From Geothrix edaphica (lineage in GTDB: Bacteria > Acidobacteriota > Holophagae > Holophagales > Holophagaceae), in assembly GCF_030268045.1 (NCBI RefSeq), contig NZ_BSDC01000002.1:62001-126000 (forward strand): a stretch of 64,000 nucleotides of DNA, in the 5' to 3' direction. The position numbers and the translations under genes are program-made. The notes beneath the pieces are model-generated. The model saw only the letters and a program-made list of their open reading frames with translations, was not told the DNA's origin and searched no databases. This document shows, piece by piece, positions 53,112 to 63,132 of the stretch; position 1 is the first letter of the stretch; the number at the start of each line of letters is the position of its first letter.

Positions 53112-54626
53112 TCAGAGCTCCAGCGTGATGCCCTGGGCCAGTTCCACCTTGCCGCTGAAGTTGATGGCGCTGGTCTGCCGGCGCATGTAGGCCTTCCATG
53201 CGTCAGAACCGCTCTCGCGGCCGCCGCCGGTCTCCTTTTCACCACCAAAGGCCCCGCCGATCTCCGCGCCGCTGGTACCGGTGTTCACGTTGGCCAGACC
53301 GCAGTCGCTGCCGGCCGCCGACAGGAACAGCTCGCTCTCGCCCAGGTCGTTGGTGATGATGGCGCTGGAGAGGCCCTGGGGCACACCGTTCTGGAGGGCG
53401 ATGGCCTCCTCGATGGTCCGGTAGGGCATGAGGTAGAGCACCGGGGCGAAGGTCTCCTCCTGCACGATGGGCAGGTTGCCGGACACCTCGGCGATGCAGG
53501 GCGTGATGTAGCAGCCACCGGCCTGGGGCAGCTTCTCCCCGCCGACGAGGATCTTCCCGCCCTGGGCCTTCACCGTCTCGATGGCGGCCAGCATGGTGGC
53601 CACGGCTCCGGCGTCCACCAGGGGTCCCATGAGGATCTCGTCCTGCCGGGGATCGCCGATGGGCGTCTTCTTGTAGAGCTCCAGCAGGCGGTCCCGGAAG
53701 GCGCCGTAGATGGACTCCTGCACGATGACTCGGCGGGTGGAGGTGCAGCGCTGGCCTGAGGTGCCGATGGCGCCGAAGTAGACCGAGCGCAGGGCGATGT
53801 CGAGGTCACCCTTGTCGCTCACGATCACGGCGCCGTTGCCGCCCAGCTCGAGGATGTGGCGGCCGAAGCGCTCCTGCACCAGCTTCCCGACGTGGCGGCC
53901 ACCCGGGACCGAGCCCGTGTACGACACCAGGGCCACCCGCGGGTCGGTGTTGATGAGGTCGCCGATCTCGCTGCCCTTGCCGATGGCCAGACTGCAGATG
54001 GCGGGATCGAAGCCGAAGTCACGCAGCACCTTCTCGGCGATCTTCGTGCAGGCGAGGGCCGTCAGCGGCGTCTTGGAGGACGGCTTCCAGAGCACCGTGT
54101 CGCCGCAGACCAGGGCCAGGGCGGTGTTCCAGCTCCACACGGCCACGGGGAAGTTGAAGGCCGTGATGACGCCCACCACGCCCAGGGGATGCCACTGCTC
54201 CTGGAGCCGGTGCTGGCGCCGCTCGCTGGGCATGGTGAGGCCGTAGAGCTGGCGGGACAGGCCCACCGCGAAGTCGCAGATGTCGATCATCTCCTGGACC
54301 TCGCCCAGGCCCTCGCGCAGGGTCTTGCCCATCTCCAGCGTGACCAGCTCGGCCAGGGCCGCCTTGTTCCGGCGCAGCTCGTCACCCAGCGCCTTCACCA
54401 CCTCGCCGCGCTTGGGGGCGGGCACCAGCTTCCAGGACGCGAAGGCGGCGTGGCTCTTCGCCAGGATGGCCTCGAATTCCTGGGGGGTGACGTTGGTGAC
54501 CGTGGCCAGAGCCTCGCCGTTGATGGGGGAGACGACCTGCTGGGCCTTCCCGCTGCCCGTCCACGCGCCGGCGAACCCGCCCGGGTTCACGTCCGAAATG
54601 CCCAGCGACTTCAGGACCTCCTGCAT
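53112..54626 (-). CDS. ALDH7-family aldehyde dehydrogenase (aminoadipate-semialdehyde type)
   Basis: A 504-residue NAD-dependent aldehyde dehydrogenase of the antiquitin (ALDH7) group. Diagnostic matches are WHPLGVVGVITAFNFPVAVWSWN, LVSYTGSVPGGRHVG, LELGGNGAVIV, the catalytic Cys in GAIGTSGQRCTSTRR, and EETFAPVLYLMPYRT. The usual substrate is alpha-aminoadipate semialdehyde/piperideine-6-carboxylate in lysine catabolism; other aldehydes are possible. The ATG at 54626 with TGGAGGTGG upstream is preferred. It is divergent from a LysR regulator gene. Confidence 0.9.
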   Translation of the reverse strand: MQEVLKSLGISDVNPGGFAGAWTGSGKAQQVVSPINGEALATVTNVTPQEFEAILAKSHAAFASWKLVPAPKRGEVVKALGDELRRNKAALAELVTLEMGKTLREGLGEVQEMIDICDFAVGLSRQLYGLTMPSERRQHRLQEQWHPLGVVGVITAFNFPVAVWSWNTALALVCGDTVLWKPSSKTPLTALACTKIAEKVLRDFGFDPAICSLAIGKGSEIGDLINTDPRVALVSYTGSVPGGRHVGKLVQERFGRHILELGGNGAVIVSDKGDLDIALRSVYFGAIGTSGQRCTSTRRVIVQESIYGAFRDRLLELYKKTPIGDPRQDEILMGPLVDAGAVATMLAAIETVKAQGGKILVGGEKLPQAGGCYITPCIAEVSGNLPIVQEETFAPVLYLMPYRTIEEAIALQNGVPQGLSSAIITNDLGESELFLSAAGSDCGLANVNTGTSGAEIGGAFGGEKETGGGRESGSDAWKAYMRRQTSAINFSGKVELAQGITLEL

Positions 54627-54665
54627 GGCCCACCTCCAGGATCCATTTGTATCTTTTTTTGCGTC

Positions 54666-54711
54666 AATGATGAAACTCATTCGATTCACATGAGGCATGA
54701 ATATGATTCAT
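54666..54711. promoter_or_regulatory. Operator-like palindromes between ALDH and LysR genes
   Basis: The 89-base gap is AT-rich compared with the flanks. It contains AATGA-N6-TCATT (54666-54681) and ATGAAT-N3-ATTCAT (54697-54711), the latter just before the LysR ATG. Divergent LysR genes usually autoregulate and control the neighbour from such sites. Confidence 0.5.
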
Positions 54712-54715
54712 ACCT

Positions 54716-55621
54716 ATGGACGCCCTGCTCGACCTCCCCCAGCTGCGGACCTTCTACACGCTCGCCCAGGTGGGCAGCTTCACCGCCTGCGCCCGGCGCC
54801 TGGGTCGCACCCAGTCCGCTGTCAGCCACGCCATGGCCAAGCTGGAGGACCTGATCGGCCTCCCCCTCCTGGATCGCCGGAGCCGGGGCCTGCGCCTCAC
54901 CGAGGAGGGCCGGCGCCTCTACCAGGCCTGCGAACAGGCCTTCGCCACCCTCGACGCCGCGGCCGAGGACCTGAAGCGCCACCAGACCCAGGCCCGGGGC
55001 CGGCTCCGGGTGGGTGCCACGGTGGAGTTCGGCAGCAGCATCCTCATGCGGCACATGCAGCCCTTCCTGGCCGCGAACCCGGGCATCGAGATCGACTTCA
55101 CCCTCAGCCACGACCTGCTCACCCCCCTGCTGCGGGATGACCTCGACCTGGCCATCGACTGCGTGGAGCATGCCCTCCCGGCCCTGAAGAAGGTCCCTCT
55201 CTTCCGGGAGACCTACGTGGTGGCCTGCACCCCCGCCTTCCGGAAGGTCCACCGCCTGCGGATCCCCGCGGACCTGGCGCGCTGCCCCATCCTGTCCCTG
55301 GACAAGGCGGGCGCCTGGTGGAACCGCTTCCTCGTGGCCGTGCCGGACCGGGACCAACCCCACCTGGACCGCTTCATCGCCGTGAACCACATCCGCGCCA
55401 TGATCCACGCCGCCGTGGAGGGCATGGGCGCCCTGCTGGTGCCCCGCTACAGCGTGCTGGAGGAGCTGGAGCGGGGCGACCTGGTGGCCCTCTTCCCCGC
55501 CATCCGCCCCGCCGAGGACCGCTTCTCCATCTACCAGAAGAAGGTGAAGGCCACCCAGGAGAAGCAGAAGCTGCTCACACGGTACCTGCAGGCGTTGAGC
55601 CCGACTGAATTCGGGTCGTGA
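54716..55621 (+). CDS. LysR-type transcriptional regulator
   Basis: A 301-residue regulator. N-terminal winged HTH (LRTFYTLAQVGSFTACARRLGRTQSAVSHAMAKLE) and a C-terminal substrate-binding fold (about 90-295, with GRLRVGATVEFGSSIL and VNHIRAMIHAAVEGMGALLVPRYSV). It is divergently placed from the ALDH7-type gene with 89 bases between starts, so it likely senses an amino-acid-derived aldehyde or acid and controls that gene. The true inducer is unknown. Confidence 0.92.
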   Translation: MDALLDLPQLRTFYTLAQVGSFTACARRLGRTQSAVSHAMAKLEDLIGLPLLDRRSRGLRLTEEGRRLYQACEQAFATLDAAAEDLKRHQTQARGRLRVGATVEFGSSILMRHMQPFLAANPGIEIDFTLSHDLLTPLLRDDLDLAIDCVEHALPALKKVPLFRETYVVACTPAFRKVHRLRIPADLARCPILSLDKAGAWWNRFLVAVPDRDQPHLDRFIAVNHIRAMIHAAVEGMGALLVPRYSVLEELERGDLVALFPAIRPAEDRFSIYQKKVKATQEKQKLLTRYLQALSPTEFGS

Positions 55622-55622
55622 T

Positions 55623-56252
55623 TCACCGCGCCGCGTCCAGTTCGGCCTCCAAGCGGGCAAGGGAGGCTGGTGCCAGCAGCCCGTGATCATCATCGAGGAT
55701 GTGGAGGATCGCCTCCGGGTTGCGGGCCGCGTAGGCTTCGCTCTCGGCCAGTGGAACGGAATCGTCGGCGCGGCCATGGAGGATCACGGTGGGCACGGCC
55801 AGGCGCCAGGTCTCCTCCCCGAGCCAGTTCGGCAGGTCCCGGAGCAGCTCCGGCCCCAGCCGCAGCAGCCGCCCCGCGCCATGGTGGAAGACCTCCATCT
55901 CCCCGCGCTCGCGGTAGGCAGCCCAGGTCGGATGCGTCGTGCGGCGCCCTGCGAAGTGGATGGCTGGGGCCAGCAGGAGCATGGCCTTCACCCGGCTCCC
56001 TCGGTGGGCCACGGCGGTGGCGATGAACCCGCCGAGGGAGCTGCCCACCAGCACCGGCGGTTCAGGCAGGCCGCGCACCAGGGCCTCCACGGCCTCGACC
56101 TGGGCCGTGATCGTGAGGGTCTCGAAGGCCGGCAGGTTCAGGTCCGGCGCGTGGAAGGCGATCTCGCGGGCCTCCACCCATTGGCGCACGAAGCGCCCCT
56201 TGTTCCCGTTGGGGGTGGAGGAGAATCCGTGGAGGTAAACGAACGGGGTCAT
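55623..56252 (-). CDS. YqiA/YcfP-like alpha/beta hydrolase
   Basis: A 209-residue serine esterase-like hydrolase. The start is FVYLHGFSSTPNGNKGRF, the nucleophile elbow is VGSSLGGFIAT, and the acid and His are likely in LHGRADDSVPL and LDDDHGLLAP. The compact length fits the YqiA/YcfP family of carboxylesterases. It converges on the LysR gene with 1 base between stops. The 159-base gap towards the HU gene holds a hairpin at 56367-56390. Confidence 0.86.
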   Translation of the reverse strand: MTPFVYLHGFSSTPNGNKGRFVRQWVEAREIAFHAPDLNLPAFETLTITAQVEAVEALVRGLPEPPVLVGSSLGGFIATAVAHRGSRVKAMLLLAPAIHFAGRRTTHPTWAAYRERGEMEVFHHGAGRLLRLGPELLRDLPNWLGEETWRLAVPTVILHGRADDSVPLAESEAYAARNPEAILHILDDDHGLLAPASLARLEAELDAAR

Positions 56253-56366
56253 GGATCAAGGATGCCCGAGAACGCAGAAGGGCACTTTGTCCCGGGGCTG
56301 CGACGCCGGTGGCATAACCTCCTCGCCGGGTCCAGACTCCGCCGAGCATCGCCGTGGCCCAACGAC

Positions 56367-56390
56367 GAAGGCCGCCTTTCGGCGGCCTTC
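56367..56390. terminator. Hairpin terminator near the HU gene end
   Basis: A 10-bp stem (GAAGGCCGCC / GGCGGCCTTC) with loop TTTC, 21 bases after the HU stop on the minus strand. No strong T-run on either side; it resembles a terminator by position. Confidence 0.5.
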
Positions 56391-56411
56391 TGTGTCGTGC
56401 TCTAACAATCC

Positions 56412-56711
56412 TTACATCTGATCCTTGAGACCCTTGGCCGTCTTGAAGACGACTTTCCGGCCGGCGGGGATCTGGATGCTCTCACCGGTCTTGGGGTTGC
56501 GGCCCATCTTCTCCTTGGTGGCGCGCACTTCGAAGGTGCCGAGACCGAAGAGGTTGACGCGCTGGCCGGAGAGCAGGGTCTCCACGATGTGGTCGCGGAC
56601 GCCGTCGAGGATGGACTTGGCACGGGCCTTGGACAGGTCCTGGGCCTCGGCCAGGGTGGCGGCGAGCTCGGCGATGCCGAGGGTTTCAGGCTTGGCAGTG
56701 GTCTTCGCCAT
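56412..56711 (-). CDS. HU-family DNA-binding protein
   Basis: A 99-residue nucleoid protein. It has GIAELAATLAEAQDLSKARAKSILDGV at the N-terminus, then GTFEVRATKEKMGRNPKTGESIQIPAGRKVVFKTAKGLKD, which is the DNA-binding arm region with the conserved RNPKTG. It bends and compacts DNA. A short N-terminal Lys/Thr/Pro extension precedes the domain. It lies 111 bases downstream of rplI on the same strand. Confidence 0.93.
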   Translation of the reverse strand: MAKTTAKPETLGIAELAATLAEAQDLSKARAKSILDGVRDHIVETLLSGQRVNLFGLGTFEVRATKEKMGRNPKTGESIQIPAGRKVVFKTAKGLKDQM

Positions 56712-56822
56712 GGAATGGACTCCTTGGGATGGGGTGGACGGGCTCCGGCTACGCGGAATCCCGGCGGGACCAGCACCTACGCGAGGAGCCGGCCAGGTGG
56801 GGGGAATGGATCCTGGGTGGGT

Positions 56823-57272
56823 CTACTCGGCCGCGGTAGCGGTGACTTCGAGGCTGACCTTGGCGTGCACGCCACTGTAGAGGCGCACATCCACGGTGTA
56901 GGCACCGGCGTCCTTGATGTGGGGCACGGTGATGTCGCGGCGATCCAGGGTGAAGCCCTTGCCCTTGAAGAGCTCAGCCACGTCGGCATTGGTGACGGAA
57001 CCGAAGAGGTGGCCGTTCTCACCGGCCTTCTTGGCCACGGCGAGGCTGATGGCCTCGAGCTTCTCGGCCAGGCTCTTGGCATCGGCCAGTTCCTTGGCGC
57101 GGAGCTTCTCGGCGCGGATCTTCTCGAGCTCGATCTGGCGCTTGTTGCCGGCGGTGACCGGCAGGGCCATCTTGCGCGGCAGGAGGAAGTTGCGGGCGTA
57201 GCCGTCCTTGACGTTCACGACGTCGCCGCGGGCGCCGAGGCTGGGCACGTTCTCGATGAGGAGGATTTCCAT
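56823..57272 (-). CDS. rplI: 50S ribosomal protein L9
   Basis: A 149-residue ribosomal protein. N-terminal domain: EILLIENVPSLGARGDVVNVKDGYARNFLLPRKMA, the L9 signature. A long helix (about 45-75) and a C-terminal domain (FGSVTNADVAELFKGKG) follow. The start is ATG at 57272 with GGAG 5 bases before it. The usual neighbours rpsF and rpsR are absent. The 214-base gap upstream (57273-57486) faces a divergent PilZ gene and contains only plain GC-rich sequence, with no promoter hexamers I can support. Confidence 0.95.
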   Translation of the reverse strand: MEILLIENVPSLGARGDVVNVKDGYARNFLLPRKMALPVTAGNKRQIELEKIRAEKLRAKELADAKSLAEKLEAISLAVAKKAGENGHLFGSVTNADVAELFKGKGFTLDRRDITVPHIKDAGAYTVDVRLYSGVHAKVSLEVTATAAE

Positions 57273-57486
57273 GGGAACTCCAGGGAGGTGAATGGGTTGA
57301 AGGTCCGGCCAGCGCTGTGGGTCTCGCGTTGTCCCCGCTTGGGTGAGACGGCGTCCTGCGCCGTCAGGGCCGGATTCCCAGGAATCCGCCCTGTCCCCCG
57401 GTGGGTTCAGGCCGATCAGAAAATCCAGTTTATCCCCGGACCGGCCGATACCCAAGCAGGGATTTCCGACCTGAGGCACCCAGTCC

Positions 57487-57870
57487 ATGAACGACCACGA
57501 CCATCGACGAGACACCCGGGTCATCACCGGCCCGGAGTTCGCCATCTCCTTCACCCTCAAGGGACACGACTTCCGTGACGTCCGCATCATGAACCTGAGC
57601 GTCGGCGGGTGCCTGGCCCTGCTGGGGGGGCGCACCGCCCGGTTCTTTCTGCCGGGGGCGACGCTGGACAACCTCGTCTTCCTGCATCCGGACCTGCCCA
57701 AGGCCTCCCTCAGCGCCACCGTGACCTATCTGCTGGGCTACTCCTCCACGGAAGCTGCCGCGGACCAGGTGGGCATGGGCCTGCAGTTCCTGTCCCTGGA
57801 CGGCCCCATCCGCCAGGCGCTGGAGGCCTGGGTGGGCGCGGCGACGGCTGCCGGACGCGCGGCGGACTGA
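57487..57870 (+). CDS. PilZ-domain protein
   Basis: A 127-residue protein that is a single PilZ domain: the cyclic-di-GMP-binding motif is approximated by HRRDTR near residue 6 and NLSVGGCLALL near 36. The canonical form is RxxxR and (D/N)xSxxG, both of which are visible. It probably binds cyclic-di-GMP and adjusts motility or surface functions. It has no other domains. It converges on the DegT-family gene. Confidence 0.85.
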   Translation: MNDHDHRRDTRVITGPEFAISFTLKGHDFRDVRIMNLSVGGCLALLGGRTARFFLPGATLDNLVFLHPDLPKASLSATVTYLLGYSSTEAAADQVGMGLQFLSLDGPIRQALEAWVGAATAAGRAAD

Positions 57871-57876
57871 GAACCC

Positions 57877-59004
57877 TCAGGGCTTTCCGAAGAACCCGAG
57901 AATCGCGCTGGCCACTTCCTCGAGCATGGCCGCGGTCATTTCGGGGTAGACCGGCAGGCTGAGCACTTCCTTGGCCGCGAGCTCGGACTCGGGCAGCTGG
58001 CCGGCCTTGTAGCCGAGGAAGGCGAAGCAGGGCTGCTCATGGAGGCAGATGGGGTAGTAGATGGCGCTGCCGATGCCGCGCTCCTTGAGGTGGGCCTGGA
58101 GCGCATCGCGCCGACCGCCCTTCACGCGGATGGTGAACTGGTTGTAGATGTGGCGGCCCTCGGGCACCACCTCGCGGGGCAGCACGACCTCGTCGGCGGC
58201 CAGCCCCTTCATGCGCTCCAGGTACCAGGTGGCGTGCTTCCGCCGGCCCTCGTGCCAGCCGTCGAGCATGGGCAGCTTGGCGCGCAGCACCAGGGCCTGG
58301 AACTCGTCCATGCGCCCGTTCATGCCCACCTCGTGGTGCATGTAGACGGGCTCCATGCCGTGGACGCGGATGCGGCGGACCCGCGCAGCGAGAGCTGCAT
58401 CGCCGCGGATGGCGGTCATGCCGGCATCGCCGAAGGCGCCGAGGTTCTTGGTGGGGTAGAAGCTGTAGGCGGTCAGGTCACCGAACTGCCCCGCGGACTT
58501 GCCCCAGCCCTTGGCGCCCAGGCTCTGGCAGGCGTCCTCCACCACGGGGATGCCATGCTTCGCCGCCACGGCCATGATGCCGGGCATGTCCGCCAGCTGG
58601 CCGAAGAGGTGCACGGGCATGATGGCCTTGGTGCGGGGCGTGATGGCGGCCTCCACCAGGGCGCCGGTGGCGTTGAAGGTGGCCGGGTCGAGGTCGATGA
58701 AGACGGGCTTCGCGCCCAGGCGCGACACCACCCCCGCCGAGGCGAAGAAGGTGAAGCTGGGGACGATCACCTCATCGCCATGGCCGATGCCCAGGCCCAT
58801 CAGGGCCGCCAGCAGGGCGTCCGTGCCGCTGGACATGGCGACGGCATGGGCCGCGCCGGCATAGGCCGAGATCTCTGCCTCCAGGCCCTTCACGTTCTCG
58901 CCCAGGATGAACGCGGAGCGGTCGATGAGGCCCGAGAGCCCCTCCAGCACCTTGGCCTTCACGGCGGCGTTCTGCGGGGCGAGCTCAAGCATCGGGACGG
59001 CCAT
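57877..59004 (-). CDS. DegT/DnrJ/EryC1/StrS-family aminotransferase
   Basis: A 375-residue PLP enzyme for sugar aminotransfer. The PLP-Lys is in FYPTKNLGAFGDAGM, and family motifs include FILGENVKGLEAEISAYAGAAHAVAMSSGTDAL and EVIVPSFTFFASAG. Such enzymes form amino sugars for O-antigen or capsule, e.g. WecE/ArnB-like. The ATG at 59004 is preferred (GGAGG 5 bases upstream), and not the start at 59016. No other polysaccharide gene is near, so its pathway is unknown. Confidence 0.9.
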   Translation of the reverse strand: MAVPMLELAPQNAAVKAKVLEGLSGLIDRSAFILGENVKGLEAEISAYAGAAHAVAMSSGTDALLAALMGLGIGHGDEVIVPSFTFFASAGVVSRLGAKPVFIDLDPATFNATGALVEAAITPRTKAIMPVHLFGQLADMPGIMAVAAKHGIPVVEDACQSLGAKGWGKSAGQFGDLTAYSFYPTKNLGAFGDAGMTAIRGDAALAARVRRIRVHGMEPVYMHHEVGMNGRMDEFQALVLRAKLPMLDGWHEGRRKHATWYLERMKGLAADEVVLPREVVPEGRHIYNQFTIRVKGGRRDALQAHLKERGIGSAIYYPICLHEQPCFAFLGYKAGQLPESELAAKEVLSLPVYPEMTAAMLEEVASAILGFFGKP

Positions 59005-59057
59005 GGGAGCCTCCAATCAGGGTGTTCAAGTATGGCAGCGGGCCGGGCGCGTTTCCG

Positions 59058-60572
<1,515 letters not shown>

Positions 60573-60609
60573 GGGAACTCCGGCACGAACCATCTAGTTT
60601 ACAGGCAGG

Positions 60610-61575
60610 TCACTTCCCGTCGAAGCGGTAGACCAGGTAGGCCGTGATGTCCGGGGCGGTGAAGGTGCCGGCCTCCTCGCTGACCCCGAAGCGCCAGCGG
60701 GGCAGACGGGTGTGGCGGAGGGTCCAGTGCTGCTGCCAGCCCGCCCGGTCCAGGCGCTCGAGGCCGGTGTGGTAGGGACTGCCGGTGTAGGCCAGGCTGA
60801 CCTCGAGGCCGAGTCCGTCCAGGAGGCCCGGCCCCTGGCCCAGCCAGGCCACGGAGCCCCAGGCCCGGTTGAAGGAGGTCCGGTCCATGACCTCCCGCAG
60901 GGGGCTGTTCCGGGGCAGGCCGAGCATCACCCGCTCCACCTGGCCGAAGACCTTGAAGCGCCCGTGCCGCTTCCAGGCCGCGGCGCCCACCAGCCCATCG
61001 GTGTCGCCGCTGCCGGAAAAGTCGGACTGCTTCCCGGTGGGCAGCTGCACCGAGGCGCCGACGCGCCCCCCGGCGTCCGCGGTGCCGAAGGGCCGGACCC
61101 AGGCCACATCGAGATCCATGAGGGACACGCCGGGCCGGGTCAGGTCCCCGATCACCCGCCCGTCCCGCTCGAGGTGGTAGACGAGCCGGTTCTTGGGCGC
61201 ATCCTCCCGTCCCCCCTGGGGCATATTGAACATCGTGTGCCAGTTCCAGATGGCCTGATCCGCGATGCCGCCGGAGCGCGAGGCCACGCGGACCCGGACA
61301 TTGAACCGGGAGGATCCCGCCTTCACCGCCCAGTCCCCCGTCAGCTGCCATTCCTCGCCATCCAGGCGCGCGAAGGTCCGGCCGTCCGCGCTGCGCTCCA
61401 GGTCCGGCCGCAGCATCTGGCTGGTGGCTTCCAGGGCCACCTCGCTGGCGCCTTCCGGCAGGGGCTCCGGAAAGCCCTCGAACCAGGCCAGGCGGTTCGG
61501 CCGTGGCGTCTCCTGGGCCACGAGGCCCGCGGCCACCATTGCGATCAGCAATACCCTCAGATTGACCAAGGTCAC
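60610..61575 (-). CDS. Exported DUF3187-like protein
   Basis: A 321-residue exported protein. A GTG at 61575 with AGGAG 6 bases before it opens a signal peptide (LVNLRVLLIAMVAAGLVAQ). The mature part is rich in short beta strands with aromatic and charged alternation and ends FTAPDITAYLVYRFDGK, resembling an outer-membrane beta-barrel. The overall pattern (RLDGEEWQLTGDW..., MFNMPQGGREDAPKN, VQLPTGKQSDFSGSGDTD) fits the DUF3187 family, whose function is unknown. It lies 37 bases upstream of lysS on the same strand. Confidence 0.72.
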   Translation of the reverse strand: MTLVNLRVLLIAMVAAGLVAQETPRPNRLAWFEGFPEPLPEGASEVALEATSQMLRPDLERSADGRTFARLDGEEWQLTGDWAVKAGSSRFNVRVRVASRSGGIADQAIWNWHTMFNMPQGGREDAPKNRLVYHLERDGRVIGDLTRPGVSLMDLDVAWVRPFGTADAGGRVGASVQLPTGKQSDFSGSGDTDGLVGAAAWKRHGRFKVFGQVERVMLGLPRNSPLREVMDRTSFNRAWGSVAWLGQGPGLLDGLGLEVSLAYTGSPYHTGLERLDRAGWQQHWTLRHTRLPRWRFGVSEEAGTFTAPDITAYLVYRFDGK

Positions 61576-61758
61576 GGCAACTCCTACCAGCTCCATCCAT
61601 ACTCTGGACTATGGGTCATGATCAGATCGATTAATTCCCAGGTGGTCATCAAACAGCACGAAAGACATCGCATCGATAGATGATGCCCGTATGATGATCG
61701 GACCCCCTGCTCCTTCATAGCCACCCCATCCACCCTCCCTCATTTCATGGAGCCAGCC

Positions 61759-63069
61759 ATGACACGCCTCAAAGCCCGTCTTCAAGAGAAGATTGAGGAA
61801 CATCGCCCCCGAACCACCCGGCTCCTGAAAGAGTTCGGCAAGGTGGTCATCGACGAGGTGACCATCGATCAGTGCATCGGCGGTGCCCGGGACATCAAGT
61901 GTCTCGTCACCGACATCTCCTACCTCGACTCCCAGGAGGGCATCCGCTTCAGGGGCAAGCTCATTCCAGAGACCTTCGCCGCCCTGCCCAAGCTGCCCGG
62001 CGCCGAATACCCCACGGTGGAGTCCTTCTGGTACTTCCTGCTCACCGGCGAGATCCCCACGGCCGAGGAGGCCGAGGAGATCCACCAGGACTTCAAGGCC
62101 CGCGCCAAGGTGCCCGCCTACGTCTTCGATGTGCTGCGCGCCCTGCCCAAGGACAGCCACCCGATGGTGATGCTCTCCACCGCGGTGCTCGCGATGCAGA
62201 AGGAGAGCAAGTTCAACAAGGCCTACCACAGCCTGAAGAAGAACGACTACTGGGACACCACCTACGAGGATGCCTGCGACCTGCTGGCCAAGCTGCCCGA
62301 GATCGCCGCCTTCATCTACCGCTACAAATACAAAAACGGCGACATCATCCCCGGCAACTACGAGCTCGACATGGGCGCCAACTTCGCCCACATGATGGGC
62401 ATCGCCAAGCCCTATGACGACGTGGCCCGGATGTACTTCATCCTCCACAGCGACCACGAGAGCGGCAACGTCAGCGCCCACACCACGCACCTCGTGGCCT
62501 CCGCGCTGTCCGATGCCTACTACGCCTTCAGCGCCGGCCTCAACGGCCTGGCGGGCCCCCTCCACGGCCTGGCCAACCAGGAAGTGCTGCAGTGGATCAT
62601 GGAATTCCAGACCAAGATGAACGGCGCCGAGCCCACAGAGGAGAACGTGAAAGCCGCGCTCTGGGACACCCTGAACTCCGGCCACGTCATCCCCGGCTAC
62701 GGGCACGCCGTGCTGCGCAAGACCGACCCGCGCTACACCGCGCAGATGGAGTTCTGCCAGAAGCACCTGCCCAATGACCCGCTCTTCAAGCTGGTCAACA
62801 TGATCTACCACGTGGCCCCCGGCGTGCTCACCGAGCAGGGCAAGACCAAGAACCCCTGGCCCAACGTCGATGCCCAGAGCGGCGTGATCCAGTGGTACTA
62901 CGGTCTCACCGAGTACGACTTCTACACGGTGCTCTTCGGCGTGGGCCGTGCCATCGGCGTGCTGGCCAACATCACCTGGGACCGCGCCCTGGGCTACGCC
63001 CTGGAGCGCCCCAAGTCCGTCACCACCGCCATGCTCGAGGACTGGGCCGCCAAGGGCGGAAGCAAGTAG
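61759..63069 (+). CDS. gltA: Citrate synthase, eukaryotic type
   Basis: A 436-residue citrate (Si)-synthase that looks more like mitochondrial than like typical bacterial enzymes. Catalytic residues: His in GPLHGLANQEVL, His in GHVIPGYGHAVLRKTDPRY, and Asp in PNVDAQSGVI. The flanking TVLFGVGRAIGVLANITWDRALGYALERPKS matches the mitochondrial group. Such enzymes also occur in Geobacteraceae. The ATG at 61759 has GGAG 6 bases upstream, so it is preferred to the ATG at 61747. The 162-base leader is AT-rich (about 61600-61700) and may carry the promoter. The stop is followed by a strong convergent hairpin. Confidence 0.94.
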   Translation: MTRLKARLQEKIEEHRPRTTRLLKEFGKVVIDEVTIDQCIGGARDIKCLVTDISYLDSQEGIRFRGKLIPETFAALPKLPGAEYPTVESFWYFLLTGEIPTAEEAEEIHQDFKARAKVPAYVFDVLRALPKDSHPMVMLSTAVLAMQKESKFNKAYHSLKKNDYWDTTYEDACDLLAKLPEIAAFIYRYKYKNGDIIPGNYELDMGANFAHMMGIAKPYDDVARMYFILHSDHESGNVSAHTTHLVASALSDAYYAFSAGLNGLAGPLHGLANQEVLQWIMEFQTKMNGAEPTEENVKAALWDTLNSGHVIPGYGHAVLRKTDPRYTAQMEFCQKHLPNDPLFKLVNMIYHVAPGVLTEQGKTKNPWPNVDAQSGVIQWYYGLTEYDFYTVLFGVGRAIGVLANITWDRALGYALERPKSVTTAMLEDWAAKGGSK

Positions 63070-63080
63070 GTTCTTCACTC

Positions 63081-63122
63081 CGCAGAGAAGGGGCGGGCCT
63101 GCCGGCCCGCCCCTTCTCTGCG
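63081..63122. terminator. Bidirectional terminator hairpin
   Basis: A perfect 19-bp stem with a TGCC loop between the converging citrate synthase and citryl-CoA-lyase-type genes. No long T-run, but its strength and position suggest shared termination. Confidence 0.7.
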
Positions 63123-63132
63123 TCCGGAAGGA

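Noticed and set aside
56253-56411. tRNA or small RNA gene in the gap beside HU
   Set aside because: Only one hairpin is found; no cloverleaf, T-loop or CCA end could be made out.
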